Shown here piece after piece: positions 23,301 to 31,285 of a stretch of DNA of 64,000 nucleotides. Source of the DNA: Hygrophila difformis (taxonomy: Eukaryota > Streptophyta > Magnoliopsida > Lamiales > Acanthaceae). Made by a program: the position numbers and the translations under genes. The DNA is taken from the NCBI GenBank assembly GCA_030278955.1, contig JAOANR010000009.1, positions 42,172,245 through 42,236,244 of the forward strand, given 5' to 3'. Within the stretch, counting starts at the first letter, position 1, and each line of letters starts with the position of its first letter. Below the pieces are notes generated by a model. The model saw only the letters and a program-made list of their open reading frames with translations. It did no database searches and was not told the origin of the DNA.

Positions 23301-24116
23301 GATCTAGCAGGTATCCTGTGGCAACAAGGGAGGGCGTGGGCAGGGGTTGTGGGGGTGACTCCAAGTGAAATACCTGAGCTTGTGGAATGGTGGTTTAGCG
23401 AAGGCATAAAACCAAACAAGAGGGAGAGTTGGTTGTTAATGAGTCTGGCCATCTGTTGGTCAATATGGAAGGCAAGGAATGACATTATCTTCAATGGAAA
23501 GAGAGCGAATGTCAATGTAATTATTGAGGAGATCAAATGGCGGGTTTCATTTTGGTGGAAATCTTTTAATTGTGTGGCTGACAGCAGTTTACTTGGGCTG
23601 GAGATTAGCTTCCCGGATGGTATGGTTCATCCACGGATAGCAAGTATTAAGAAGACTCGGGCAGCACTGACATGGGAACGTCCGGAGGAGGGGTGGTGGA
23701 AAATTAATTCGGATGGCTCTTCAATGGGAAATCCTGGACCATCGGGGATAGGAGGTGTGATAAGGGACGATCGGGGAAAGGTAATCTTTGTTCTATCAGA
23801 TCACATAGGCTGCACAGATTCCACAGAGGCCGAGTTATGCGCCATCAGTCGTATCTGTACAGCTTTGGCCCGCGATCAGGGGTTTCCTCTGCAAAAAGTG
23901 TTGATCGAATGCGATTCTCAGAATGTTGTTCGGTGGTTGAGTGAACCTTGTACAATTCCATGGAGATTTCATGCTATGTTCGGACCTATTGTCAACATCT
24001 TCAGGCACGCCGGGTGTGTCAAAATACGGCACATTCTGAGGGAGCGGAACAGCCTTGCAGATTCTTGGGCAAGACGTGGGGCGTTGGGCGAGGAGAAGAT
24101 AGATGAATGGTATTAA
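20289..24116 (+). CDS. LINE ORF2: endonuclease end, reverse transcriptase, zinc-knuckle, RNase H
   Basis: This frame is open from the frameshift to 24116 and carries the rest of ORF2. Counting residues from 20364: MGDFNAV (5-11) and SDHYPVVL (about 88-95) complete the endonuclease. Reverse transcriptase spans about 300-640, with GPDGF, EFRPISLV, FIKGRQILDG, KLDFAKAYD, GLRQGDPLSPYLF and the catalytic QYADD near 553-557. A zf-RVT domain with CPICDKELETAAHLFCRC lies near 955-975. The C-terminus (about 1113-1245) is RNase H with NSDGS, TEAELCAI, ECDSQNVV and NSLADSWARRG. This domain order is that of plant L1 elements which acquired RNase H. All catalytic residues seen are intact; only the upstream frameshift disables the ORF. 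Confidence 0.9.
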   Translation, partial: APNDRRDRAEFWSLLLSKCDTANGDLWCLMGDFNAVLLETEREGASEDVGSRREFRDFVHQMGLLDLPMVDGKFTWFGRGGRACSRIDRCLLSPGWLCLGGGDITQFCGDSLLSDHYPVVLEFGKQDWGPKPFRFYNYWTEMKGFNDIVREAWGEAVSETVTRQGRGLFDRLRNIKAKIRTWEGYGANDLESKIQQIMIELNELEESLQAAVVADEVRRKWLDKKGELYKLFLAEEQRWCQKSRVRWLKEGDQNTRFFHTITALNRRRGFIGALRKDGALIEDPQDIKGLTYDHFSQAFAKTEGEVFEVSNLGLPRLDNLNRDWLERGFSEEEVRAAVLGCEGNKAPGPDGFNLCFFKKFWDVVKGEVMSIFRRLEADGDLPREAGGSFIVLIPKVENPIELNEFRPISLVGSIYKITTKVLARRLQEVLNGLVGQSQMAFIKGRQILDGALIADEVIHSTMSSSRRGFLVKLDFAKAYDNVSWEALLRLLEVLGFGIKWRNWIKECICSASAAVIVNGSPTNFFKMQKGLRQGDPLSPYLFVLMGEILSHMLNKAAEIGQLVGLKSSGEGPTITHLQYADDTILFCEGDIEQVILIKRILMCFTLATGLSINYGKSSIVGINCSEELVLEAAGLLGCKVESWPLKYLGIPIGGRVNSSAIWQPILDTVEKRLAGWRGRMISQAGRLCLIKSVMNSLLTYFLSIFKIPKGVADKLESSKRRFFWNEWEGARKLHTIGWDKICSHKEVGGLGIWNTLEFNTALLFKWMWRFGRDQTLWNKVIDAKYYGGTSPLIPGERNGRSLWCNISRTWSRFVEGQNGGGLIIQVGNGERVRFWYDAWMGNGRALKDLFPRIYTLATNKEGKIVEFGSWKGFEWVWNIQLRRQLFDWELEIWESMMAVLRGMKLNRFLVDRAAWIKEADGNFSTRSCWFREEGVFGDGSKKIWEQIWKVKCPMKVKVLVWKLIHNALPVKEVLTRRHCFTGTSESCPICDKELETAAHLFCRCDLAGILWQQGRAWAGVVGVTPSEIPELVEWWFSEGIKPNKRESWLLMSLAICWSIWKARNDIIFNGKRANVNVIIEEIKWRVSFWWKSFNCVADSSLLGLEISFPDGMVHPRIASIKKTRAALTWERPEEGWWKINSDGSSMGNPGPSGIGGVIRDDRGKVIFVLSDHIGCTDSTEAELCAISRICTALARDQGFPLQKVLIECDSQNVVRWLSEPCTIPWRFHAMFGPIVNIFRHAGCVKIRHILRERNSLADSWARRGALGEEKIDEWY

Positions 24117-24499
24117 TGATGGTGTCAACTGGATAGGTGCGAAACTGTAAGTTGTGGTCTCTGGTACTTCTATTTGGAAGCTTGTGTTTTGATCTCTGCC
24201 ATACTCGAAATAAGTGGTATAAGGAAGTGTTAATGGCAGTCTTGGAGATTTAGTCTTGTGAGTACTGGTGCTTGTGCACAAGTAGATGAAAACTATTATT
24301 CCCTTGTGCTTTGTCTAGCTGATGTCTTCGCCCTGTAAGAAGATACCTCTTCATTGTTATGTATGTGTGTGGGGAGCATGGAATAGGATTTTTGATTAGT
24401 AGGGGATGCATACTGTATGTCATGATCCGATTTATGTATGGATCCTTTGTTGGGAATAAAAATTTTCTTCTCAAAAAAAAAAAAAAAACAACAATGATA

Positions 24500-24905
24500 C
24501 CACATATTTATATGCAATAAACATAAACATACTAATACTCATGATAACTATGTCCATTCGATTCTCGAGTGATTAGTCTTTGATCCAATGAGACCTTGGA
24601 TACCTGGTATTCATCTAAAAAAATAATGATAACTATGCCGACCTGGTATGCATAATATGTTTTTTTTTTTTTTATAAAGTTTGGTCCAGACATATTTAGC
24701 TAAATAGGCTTTCAAAAAAGACTAAGCTTAGCCTATTTATCAAAAATTTGGTCTGACATGGTCTTCGATAGACTAGGCCATAGGTCCATGTCGGGTAGCA
24801 TGGCCTATTCACATCCCTAATCTCATGTAATCCAAAAAAAATTATATTCTTATTTTATAAACTCATATAAGTTCAACACCATTGCGCATATAAGTTTAAC
24901 ACCCG
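24500..24905. other. Old AT-rich repeat interrupted by the LINE
   Basis: Joined to 17450-17718 this is the locus before the LINE arrived; 17640-17718 plus 24500-24540 resembles 14180-14290 inside the hAT-like element. It holds the SINE tail at 24553-24625. Phrases such as GGCCTATTTA and its complement recur (17505, 24740, 24800). No gene is seen. Confidence 0.4.
24553..24625 (+). mobile_element. 5'-truncated SINE with target duplication
   Basis: A 73-bp copy of the last part of the SINE seen at 9294-9472, from TCTCGAGTGATTAGTCTT to CTGGTATTCATCTAAAAAAA. ATGATAACTATG flanks it on both sides (24541-24552 and 24626-24637), so it inserted as a truncated copy by target-primed reverse transcription. 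Confidence 0.8.
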
Positions 24906-24909
24906 TGCA

Positions 24910-25605
24910 TAGTGGCAGACGCAGAGTGTCTGAGGCGGGGGGCGATGATGCGACTAAATAACTTTGCTTGCTTTCATCTTTAATTTCCATAGAATAATTA
25001 TAAATTGATTTTCGTTTATTTTGGATTGTTAATGATGTCACTCTCTTCCTCTAACTCTACCTAAGCATATATCTTTAAAGAATATATAACCCTATGTTAA
25101 AAAAACTTACTAACAAAGAAACATGTTGTATTCTTTTTCCTCTTCTTCTCCATAAATTATTGAAAAATGATTGTAATATAATTAAATTTACACGGCTGTA
25201 TAAAATATTAATGCCAAGTTTTGAGTTTGAGGGGGCGGAATTATATAAAAAGAATTTCTGATATAGCTAAAATAACATAACTATATAAAACTTACTCCCT
25301 CCGTTCCTTTTTAGTTGTCTTTTTAGTGATTAAAAAATGTTCCACAATTGTTATCATTTTTATGTAGTTATGGGTTGTTATTCTATATTTTTACTATATT
25401 ACCCATAACTTTACATAAATGCTATTTGTTGATATTAATAATGAGTTTAGTTGAAAGGTAAAAATATAAATTTATGAGTTAATTAATGCAAACCTTAGTT
25501 ATTGAAATTTAGTTGAAAGAGACAACTATTTAGGAACGGAGGGAGTAATAGGCAAATTTCGAACTCGAGGAAGACCCCCCAAGCCCCCATGTAATTCCGC
25601 CACTG
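24910..25605. mobile_element. hAT-like element carrying a Stowaway
   Basis: The ends TAGTGGCAGACGCAG and AATTCCGCCACTG are imperfect inverted repeats of the CAGTGGCGGA type. The flanks CCCGTGCA (24902-24909) and CCAGTGCG (25606-25613) agree at 6 of 8 bases, a decayed 8-bp hAT duplication. No transposase is present. A Stowaway lies inside at 25295-25545. Confidence 0.6.
25295..25545. mobile_element. Stowaway MITE nested in the hAT-like element
   Basis: A 251-bp element with inverted ends CTCCCTCCGTTCC and GGAACGGAGGGAG and a TA duplication at 25293-25294 and 25546-25547. The ends are nearly perfect, so it is younger than its host element. Confidence 0.9.
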
Positions 25606-25881
25606 CCAGTGCGCAGCGGATGAAAAAATCTGGTGTTAGCTAAAGTCCAATAATAAATAATATCAAAACAGTAAATATTTCACATTCTTCAAAACAAATA
25701 CTCAGATCCGTCCCACTAATTATCTCTGACTTTCCTTTTTAGTCCGTACATTATAATGGTCACATTCCTTTTTAAGAAATAATTATATACTTTAATCATC
25801 AAACTTTCACTCATCACATCAATCAATAAATTAATATATTAAAATTTCATAACTAAGTTTAAACCCATTCAAATCAAATCG

Positions 25882-25952
25882 CATAAATTCCTAATCTATG
25901 CACATTTTAAACACAATCACATAAATTCCTAATCTATGCACATTTTAAACAC
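25882..25952. repeat. Direct repeat upstream of UXS
   Basis: Two copies of a 38-bp unit starting CATAAATTCCTAATCTATGC lie head to tail (25882 and 25920), about 150-215 bp before the UXS start codon. They are near-identical over about 33 bp. They might hold duplicated promoter elements; no known motif was identified. Confidence 0.8.
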
Positions 25953-26097
25953 TAATCCACCGCTATTTGGTCGAAACCGGGAACACAATGACACAAACTG
26001 TTGAACCATATATGAGACAGTTCTGAAGCTTCATCATTTTCAACCAATTGATCCTCACAAGTCACAATTCCACCCCCGCAAACAAACCCCACCAACC

Positions 26098-26751
26098 ATG
26101 AAGCAATTGCACAAGCAGCAATCCTCCGGCCTGCCCTTCTCCCAATCCTCCTCCTACTCCCCCAAATCCGGCAAGCCCCCTCGATCCCTCCCCAGATCCA
26201 TCAATTACATCCTCCGCGAGCAGCGCCTCCTATTCATCATCGTCGGCATTCTAATCGGATCCGCGTTTTTCATCATCTATCCTTCTCTAACAACCGCGAA
26301 TCCCCCGCCCCGGATTTGGTCCCGGGACCGCGAATCCGTGGCTGAATTGGGTCACAAATCCGAGAGTTATTTCAGCGAGAGTGTGTTTCATCGCTACTCC
26401 AATGGTGTTGGGAGAGTGCCGGTGGGGATTGGGAATAAGAGGAAGAGAATTGTGGTGACGGGGGGTGCTGGGTTCGTCGGGAGCCATTTGGTTGACAAAT
26501 TGATTGCCAGAGGGGAAGATGTGATTGTGATTGATAATTTTTTTACCGGGAGGAAGCAGAATGTGGTGCATTTGTTTGGGAATCCGAGGTTTGAGCTGAT
26601 CAGGCACGATGTGGTGGAGCCGATTTTGTTGGAGGTAGATCAGATCTACCATTTGGCCTGCCCTGCATCACCCGTGCATTATAAGTATAATCCTGTCAAG
26701 ACTATTATATCCTTTTTATTAGCGGTGCTGTGTTCTTATTCTGGTTTGAAG

Positions 26752-26811
<60 letters not shown>

Positions 26812-28962
26812 AGTACATTTATCTGTGGAATTTGGTTTAGATTGCGATGGGATGTGCTTTGTCTTTGTGTTAATGTGTTGTAATTTCGTTCTATACTTGT
26901 TTGATAATTGTATCTGATTATTTAGATAGTGTAGGTGTGCTTGAATTAGGAGTGAATGTTTACTATTAACAATTTTGAGTCAGCGATGGTGGGGAAGTGT
27001 TTATGTCATTACTTTTGTAATTGGTAGACCCTCTAAAGTTAAGAGGTGCTTTGTTTGGACCCCTAAGAAGTTCTCAAGATGTGCTTGAAAAATGACTCAA
27101 ATGTGTTGTTAAACTTGCGTTACTCTCGAGTAAGTAGCTACAATGGACGTGGCTGAGGCGTTGCAGTGTGGTTATCATTTCTAATGATTTGAATTAAAAT
27201 GTAGTTTACGAATAAGGGTAAAATTAATTGCTGAATGATTTTCAAATAAGTTGTGATCCTTGACATTTGGATTACAAGACGAATGTGATGGGGACACTTA
27301 ATATGTTGGGTCTTGCAAAAAGAATCGGAGCAAGGTTCCTTCTTACTAGTACAAGTGAGGTTTATGGTGATCCTCTTGAACATCCACAAAAGGAGACATA
27401 CTGGGGGCATGTGAATCCAATTGGTAGGTGGCATTATTCATTGTTCTTGACCATGCTGCTTTGGTTGACGTTTCTGATTTAGTAATGTTAATCAGGTGTA
27501 CGGAGCTGCTATGATGAAGGGAAACGGACGGCAGAAACCTTAAGTATGGATTATCATCGTGGTGCTGGTGTTGAGGTAATGAGCTCATACATTTCAACCT
27601 CATACTTAGTCGTACAATTTGGCAATCGCAACTACATGTAATTTACAGATATATTTGATTATTTGTTGTGTTTTAGTACATATTGTTTATGGAAAAATAC
27701 TACTATAGGAGTATAACATGCTTTTGTTTAATAGCATTGCTTTTCCAAGTCAAACATCATCTCTGTTAATATGAGAAATTGTGTCGCCAGTTTATAGGTA
27801 CAACATAAGCAAAGTTGCCATATTTTTCATGTTCCTTTTTTCTTCTTTGCATGAGTTCTTCTCGAAACCTGTTACCTGTAACTTTTAAGAGAACATGGGT
27901 TCGATGAATGATCCCTTATATGAGATTGTATCAAAGTTTTTGGGGCAGTGGGGATGCTTCTTTGATTGGATTCCTAGAACATTTCTAAGGGTTAAACACA
28001 ATGCAGATTGCACATGTTGCTGGTTATTTATAATTATCTTCATTTTTGTTTACAGGTGCGCATCGCACGTATTTTTAATACATATGGACCTCGTATGTGT
28101 CTTGATGATGGGCGTGTTGTCAGCAATTTTGTATCACAGGTTTGTCTATTGCAGTAATACATTAAGATTTAAGTGGTTTGTGAGGTTGCATCTAGAAGTT
28201 CTGACTTGTGACTTTTACATTGACAATATGTGTGGTGTAACCTTCATAATGCAGGCCATAAGGAAGCAGCCCATGACAGTCTATGGCGATGGTAAACAAA
28301 CTCGAAGCTTCCAATATGTCTCTGACTTGGTACGTCTCAGACCATAATGTGTTGACTATTCTTAGCAGTTTGTTTATGCATCAATTGGTATTGATTATTG
28401 AAAGCCCATGTTATCATAGAATGACACTTATCCTGACAATGTTAGGATAAAATACAATTTGGAAAACCTCTCTTTTATTCATAAAAATCGCCATATATTG
28501 CCAGTATTTGTCTTAGAAAACATGTTTTGAAAATGTCAGGTTGATGGATTGGTAGCTTTGATGGAAGGCGAGCATGTTGGCCCATTCAACCTGGGAAACC
28601 CAGGCGAATTCACTATGTTAGAATTAGCTGAGGTCTGTCCTAGTGTCTTAAATCAACTGTTTTTTTCTTTCACACTGGGGCTCTCTTTCTTGCACCCCAA
28701 TTGTTTATGCTACAATGTAAGATTCATACATTTTCTTATCTTTCGACTATAGGTTGTCAAAGAAACAATTGATTCCAGTGCAACAATTGAGTTCAGAGAA
28801 AACACCGCCGATGATCCCCACAAGAGAAAGCCAGATATTACCAAAGCTAAGGAACTCCTCAACTGGGAGCCAAAAATTTCCCTAAGGGAGGGGCTGCCTC
28901 GAATGGTCAAGGATTTCCGAAACCGCATTTTGAATGAAGATGAAGGAAAAGGTAACAAGTAA
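26098..28962 (+). CDS. UXS: UDP-glucuronate decarboxylase (UDP-xylose synthase), membrane-anchored, 7 exons
   Basis: UXS converts UDP-glucuronic acid to UDP-xylose using bound NAD+, supplying xylose for xylan, xyloglucan and glycoproteins; this N-terminal-anchor type acts in the Golgi lumen. Exons: 26098-26706, 27276-27423, 27496-27575, 28056-28139, 28255-28329, 28540-28632, 28753-28962, giving 1299 nt and 432 aa, close to the usual 435-445 aa. Residues 44-62 are one hydrophobic segment after a basic cytosolic tail (type II anchor). GGAGFVG (122-128) binds [11 protein letters not shown] (227-234) and YxxxK (Y258, K262) are the short-chain dehydrogenase catalytic residues. All reading phases join and no residue is obviously missing, so the gene looks functional. 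Intron 1 is U12-type AT-AC; the others are GT-AG. It resembles the Arabidopsis UXS1/2/4 group, but the paralogue cannot be assigned. Confidence 0.95.
26707..27275 (+). other. U12-type AT-AC intron (UXS intron 1)
   Basis: Conserved UXS protein sequence requires a join between Ile203 (codon ending at 26706) and Lys204 (27276). The intron then starts ATATCCTTT, the U12 5' splice site consensus, and ends AC. TCCTTGAC at 27257-27264 matches the U12 branch-site consensus, with the branch A at 27263, 12 nt before the 3' end. GT-AG boundaries would not preserve the KTI-KTN join. The intron is 569 bp and includes the (AT)27 tract. Confidence 0.9.
26755..26808. repeat. (AT)27 microsatellite
   Basis: 27 uninterrupted AT units lie inside UXS intron 1, 48 bp after the U12 5' splice site. 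Such a long pure tract is probably length-polymorphic. Confidence 0.97.
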
Positions 28963-29407
28963 GAACACGAAGGGAAAACAGAAAACAAAACAGAAGTCAG
29001 AACAGAACAGAATGGAAGAAAACAGCTTGTATAGAATATGAAATTATGTTATGTGTGTGTTTTGCATCTTCCACGCGTTACATACGATTTCGATATCTTT
29101 CATTTTCTTGAAGCAACTTTAAATTAGATTCTGCCACAGGTCCTTCATTACTATTAATTTTCTATATTCTTTTCAAAGCTTTAAAATCTTTTGATTTTTG
29201 TAATAGCAGGCACCCCAATAAGGCACTGTCAGTGATTCCTACACATTGCTGATTGTATTGGTTAGAATTTAGAAACCTTTGTGACTTTAAGCGAATGAGA
29301 TATGATTTTTTTTTTTTGGTTAAATTATATTTTCTTGACTCTTTTCTTAGTTCGTGTGTTGGGTCGAAGCTCTGGGCATCAATGTCAGGAGCTGGATTTT
29401 TCGGCAA
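28963..29407 (+). other. UXS 3' untranslated region and spacer
   Basis: AT-rich sequence after the stop codon, presumably holding the 3' UTR to somewhere near 29100-29200; no single poly(A) site can be picked. Copia element M starts 445 bp after the stop codon. Confidence 0.4.
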
Positions 29408-29671
29408 GTGTTGAGCTTAGAGACGCAAGATGTAAATAAGCACCGTTGTATTGAAATGAATGAATTGGTTACAAATTACAGTCCAAAACCAATATATATA
29501 GTCCCAAGGAAGTAAGAAGCGTAAACACGCTTATATCAAAGCAATAGCAATATAATGGTAAAGTCTATTCTACCCCTAACTAGGCACAACGAGCAATGCA
29601 GGGATTGAGCTAGCTTGATCCATCTTCAGGCTTCATCACAGATTTGCCTTTGATATCAATAACACTCTCAA
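29408..29671 (-). repeat. Copia element M, 3' LTR
   Basis: It matches 55838-56088 along its length, apart from a short insertion near 29503 and scattered changes. The outer flank GCAAG (29403-29407) and TCAAG (56089-56093) beyond the other LTR agree at 4 of 5 bases. The minus strand CTTGCGGGGGGAGG at 29672-29685 is the polypurine tract. With nested insertions removed, M is about 5.0 kb, normal for copia. Confidence 0.85.
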
Positions 29672-29685
29672 CCTCCCCCCGCAAG

Positions 29686-31091
29686 TTGAAGCACACCAAA
29701 GATTAGGAGAGAAAACCATGAAAGATCTTTGGAGGAAGCACCTTGGTGAATGTATATGCAAGTTGGTGAGCAGTAGGAACGTAGATGGGGTTGATGTGAT
29801 TCTTTTGGAAGTAGTCACGCACAGACAACCTACATCAATATGTTTGATTCTTTCATGATATAAGGGATTCTTCACAAGCTAAATTGCAGAAGCATTGTCA
29901 CAATATGTAGGATAGGGGGAGGTAAGAGGTAATTTGATCTCTTGGAAAAGAGATCCAACCCACAAGAGTTCTGATGCAGCAGCCCCTAGGCTTCTGAATT
30001 GTGCTTCAGTAGAGCTCTTTGACACAAAGTCCTGTTTCTTGGTCTTCTAGCCAATAAGATGACCCCCCCAAAAATACACAGTAGCCCGTGAGAGACCGGC
30101 GTGTAACTAGGCAATTGCCCCAGTCAGAATCACAGTAACCCTTTAGATCAAGAGGTAATCCAAAGGGATAAAGAAGGCCAAGCCTCGGAGTGTTTTGTAA
30201 GTATTGGAGAACTTGAAGTACACCAAGCCAATGGGCAGTAGTAGGAGAGTGCATGTACTGACTCAGTTGCTGAACACTATAGCATATATCTGAACAAGAG
30301 AACCCAAGGTATAACAGCTTCCCAACCATTTTCCTATACAAAAGTGGATCATCAAAGAGGGGGCCTTCAATACCAAGTGTCTTGTGTGGAAGGCATGGAG
30401 AATGAACTTTAGGATTGGAAGGGAACTCCACCTCAAAAAGAAGTCAGAGGTATACCTGGAATGAGTAATGGAATACCTGTATCAGAAGCAGAGATTTCAA
30501 GACCATGGAAATAAGCTGCTTTACCCAAGTCCTTTATGGTGAACTCCTGGTGAAGACTATGTTTCGCAGCTGCAATTTCGTGTGAATCTGCTCCAGCAAT
30601 AATAATGCCATCAACATATATAACCAAAAGAACCAAACCAATTTGAGTAAATTCATGAAGACACAGGGATCACTGTAAATAGGAAGTTAGCCACACTTAT
30701 TCAGAAATACAGACAAGGCACCATACCATTGTCTTGGGGCATGTTTAAGCACATAGAGTGATTTCTTCAATTTACAGACCTTTCCGGCCCTGAGGATATT
30801 GCATGTAGATGGTCTCTTCAAGGTTCCCATGAAGGAAGGCATTGTTTATATCAAGCTAGGATAGAGGCAACAGAAAGAGGCAGCAATAGCAACCAAAATT
30901 CTGACACTACAGGTTTTTGCAATTGGAGCAAAAGAGTCTTGATAATCTTCTCCATACTTCTGGTGAAACCCATTTGCTACCAGTCTAGCTTTATATTTGT
31001 TACACTACCATCTGGATTATGCTTAATCTTGAAGATCCATTTGCATCCTATAGGCCTTTTTCCTGCAGGTAAATCAGAAATCTCCCAAGTA
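29686..31091 (-). pseudogene. Copia M: reverse transcriptase and RNase H remains
   Basis: Minus-strand pol of copia element M, in several frames. From upstream to downstream: GKVCKLKKSLYVLKHAPRQWY-like reverse transcriptase sequence (about 30690-30790), the catalytic box as YVDGIIIAGAD, where the usual YVDD is mutated to YVDG (near 30600), a KDLGKAAYFHGLEI segment, then LYRKMVGKLLYLG and GYCDSDWGNCLVTRRSLTGYC in the RNase H region (30006-30431). ERIKHIDVGC near 29850 is the end of RNase H. Stops and frameshifts make it inactive. The upstream part of pol is separated by the element B insertion at 31097. Confidence 0.85.
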
Positions 31092-31229
31092 CCATTTGTA
31101 ACACCCGAGAAATTTAATTCACGTTCAAAGGAATGGAATTAATTTCTCAAAATTAAGGAAGGCGTTTATCCTTGAGGAGGGTAAATGGAAATACCCCAAC
31201 AATAAATTGATCAAAAAGCTAAAGTGAGG

Positions 31230-31285
31230 ACGCAACTTCGAGGACGAAGTTGATTCTAAAGGGGGGTAGACTGTAATACCCGGAT
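31230..31285 (+). other. Internal polypurine tract and LTR start within the B LTR
   Basis: CAACTTCGAGGACGAAGTTG, AAAGGGGGGTAGAC and TGTAATACCCGG follow one another here and again at 36569-36620. The same order (CAACTTCGAGGACGAAGTTG, AAGGGGGAGAGGA, TGTAACAC) occurs at the true interior/3' LTR junction near 36393-36440. The first 175 bp of the LTR therefore look like an added copy of an LTR start plus polypurine tract. Confidence 0.7.

Larger units (their letters stand above)
17719..24488 (+). mobile_element. Near full-length plant L1 LINE
   Basis: The element starts just 7 nt before the ORF1 start codon and ends in a poly(A) run at about 24473-24488. The 13-bp AACAACAATGATA flanks it on both sides (17706-17718 and 24487-24499), proving target-primed insertion. 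It contains ORF1 (17726-19923, two frames) and ORF2 (19960-24116, one frame change). The missing 5' UTR suggests slight 5' truncation. High coding integrity and an unmutated target duplication suggest a fairly recent insertion. Confidence 0.92.

Noticed and set aside
20625..23536. Minus-strand ORFs opposite the LINE ORF2
   Set aside because: They are antisense shadows of a frame with intact reverse transcriptase motifs.
26098..26883. 261-aa uninterrupted reading frame as the UXS product
   Set aside because: After residue 203 it runs into the intron and the AT microsatellite. The conserved UXS sequence continues at 27276.
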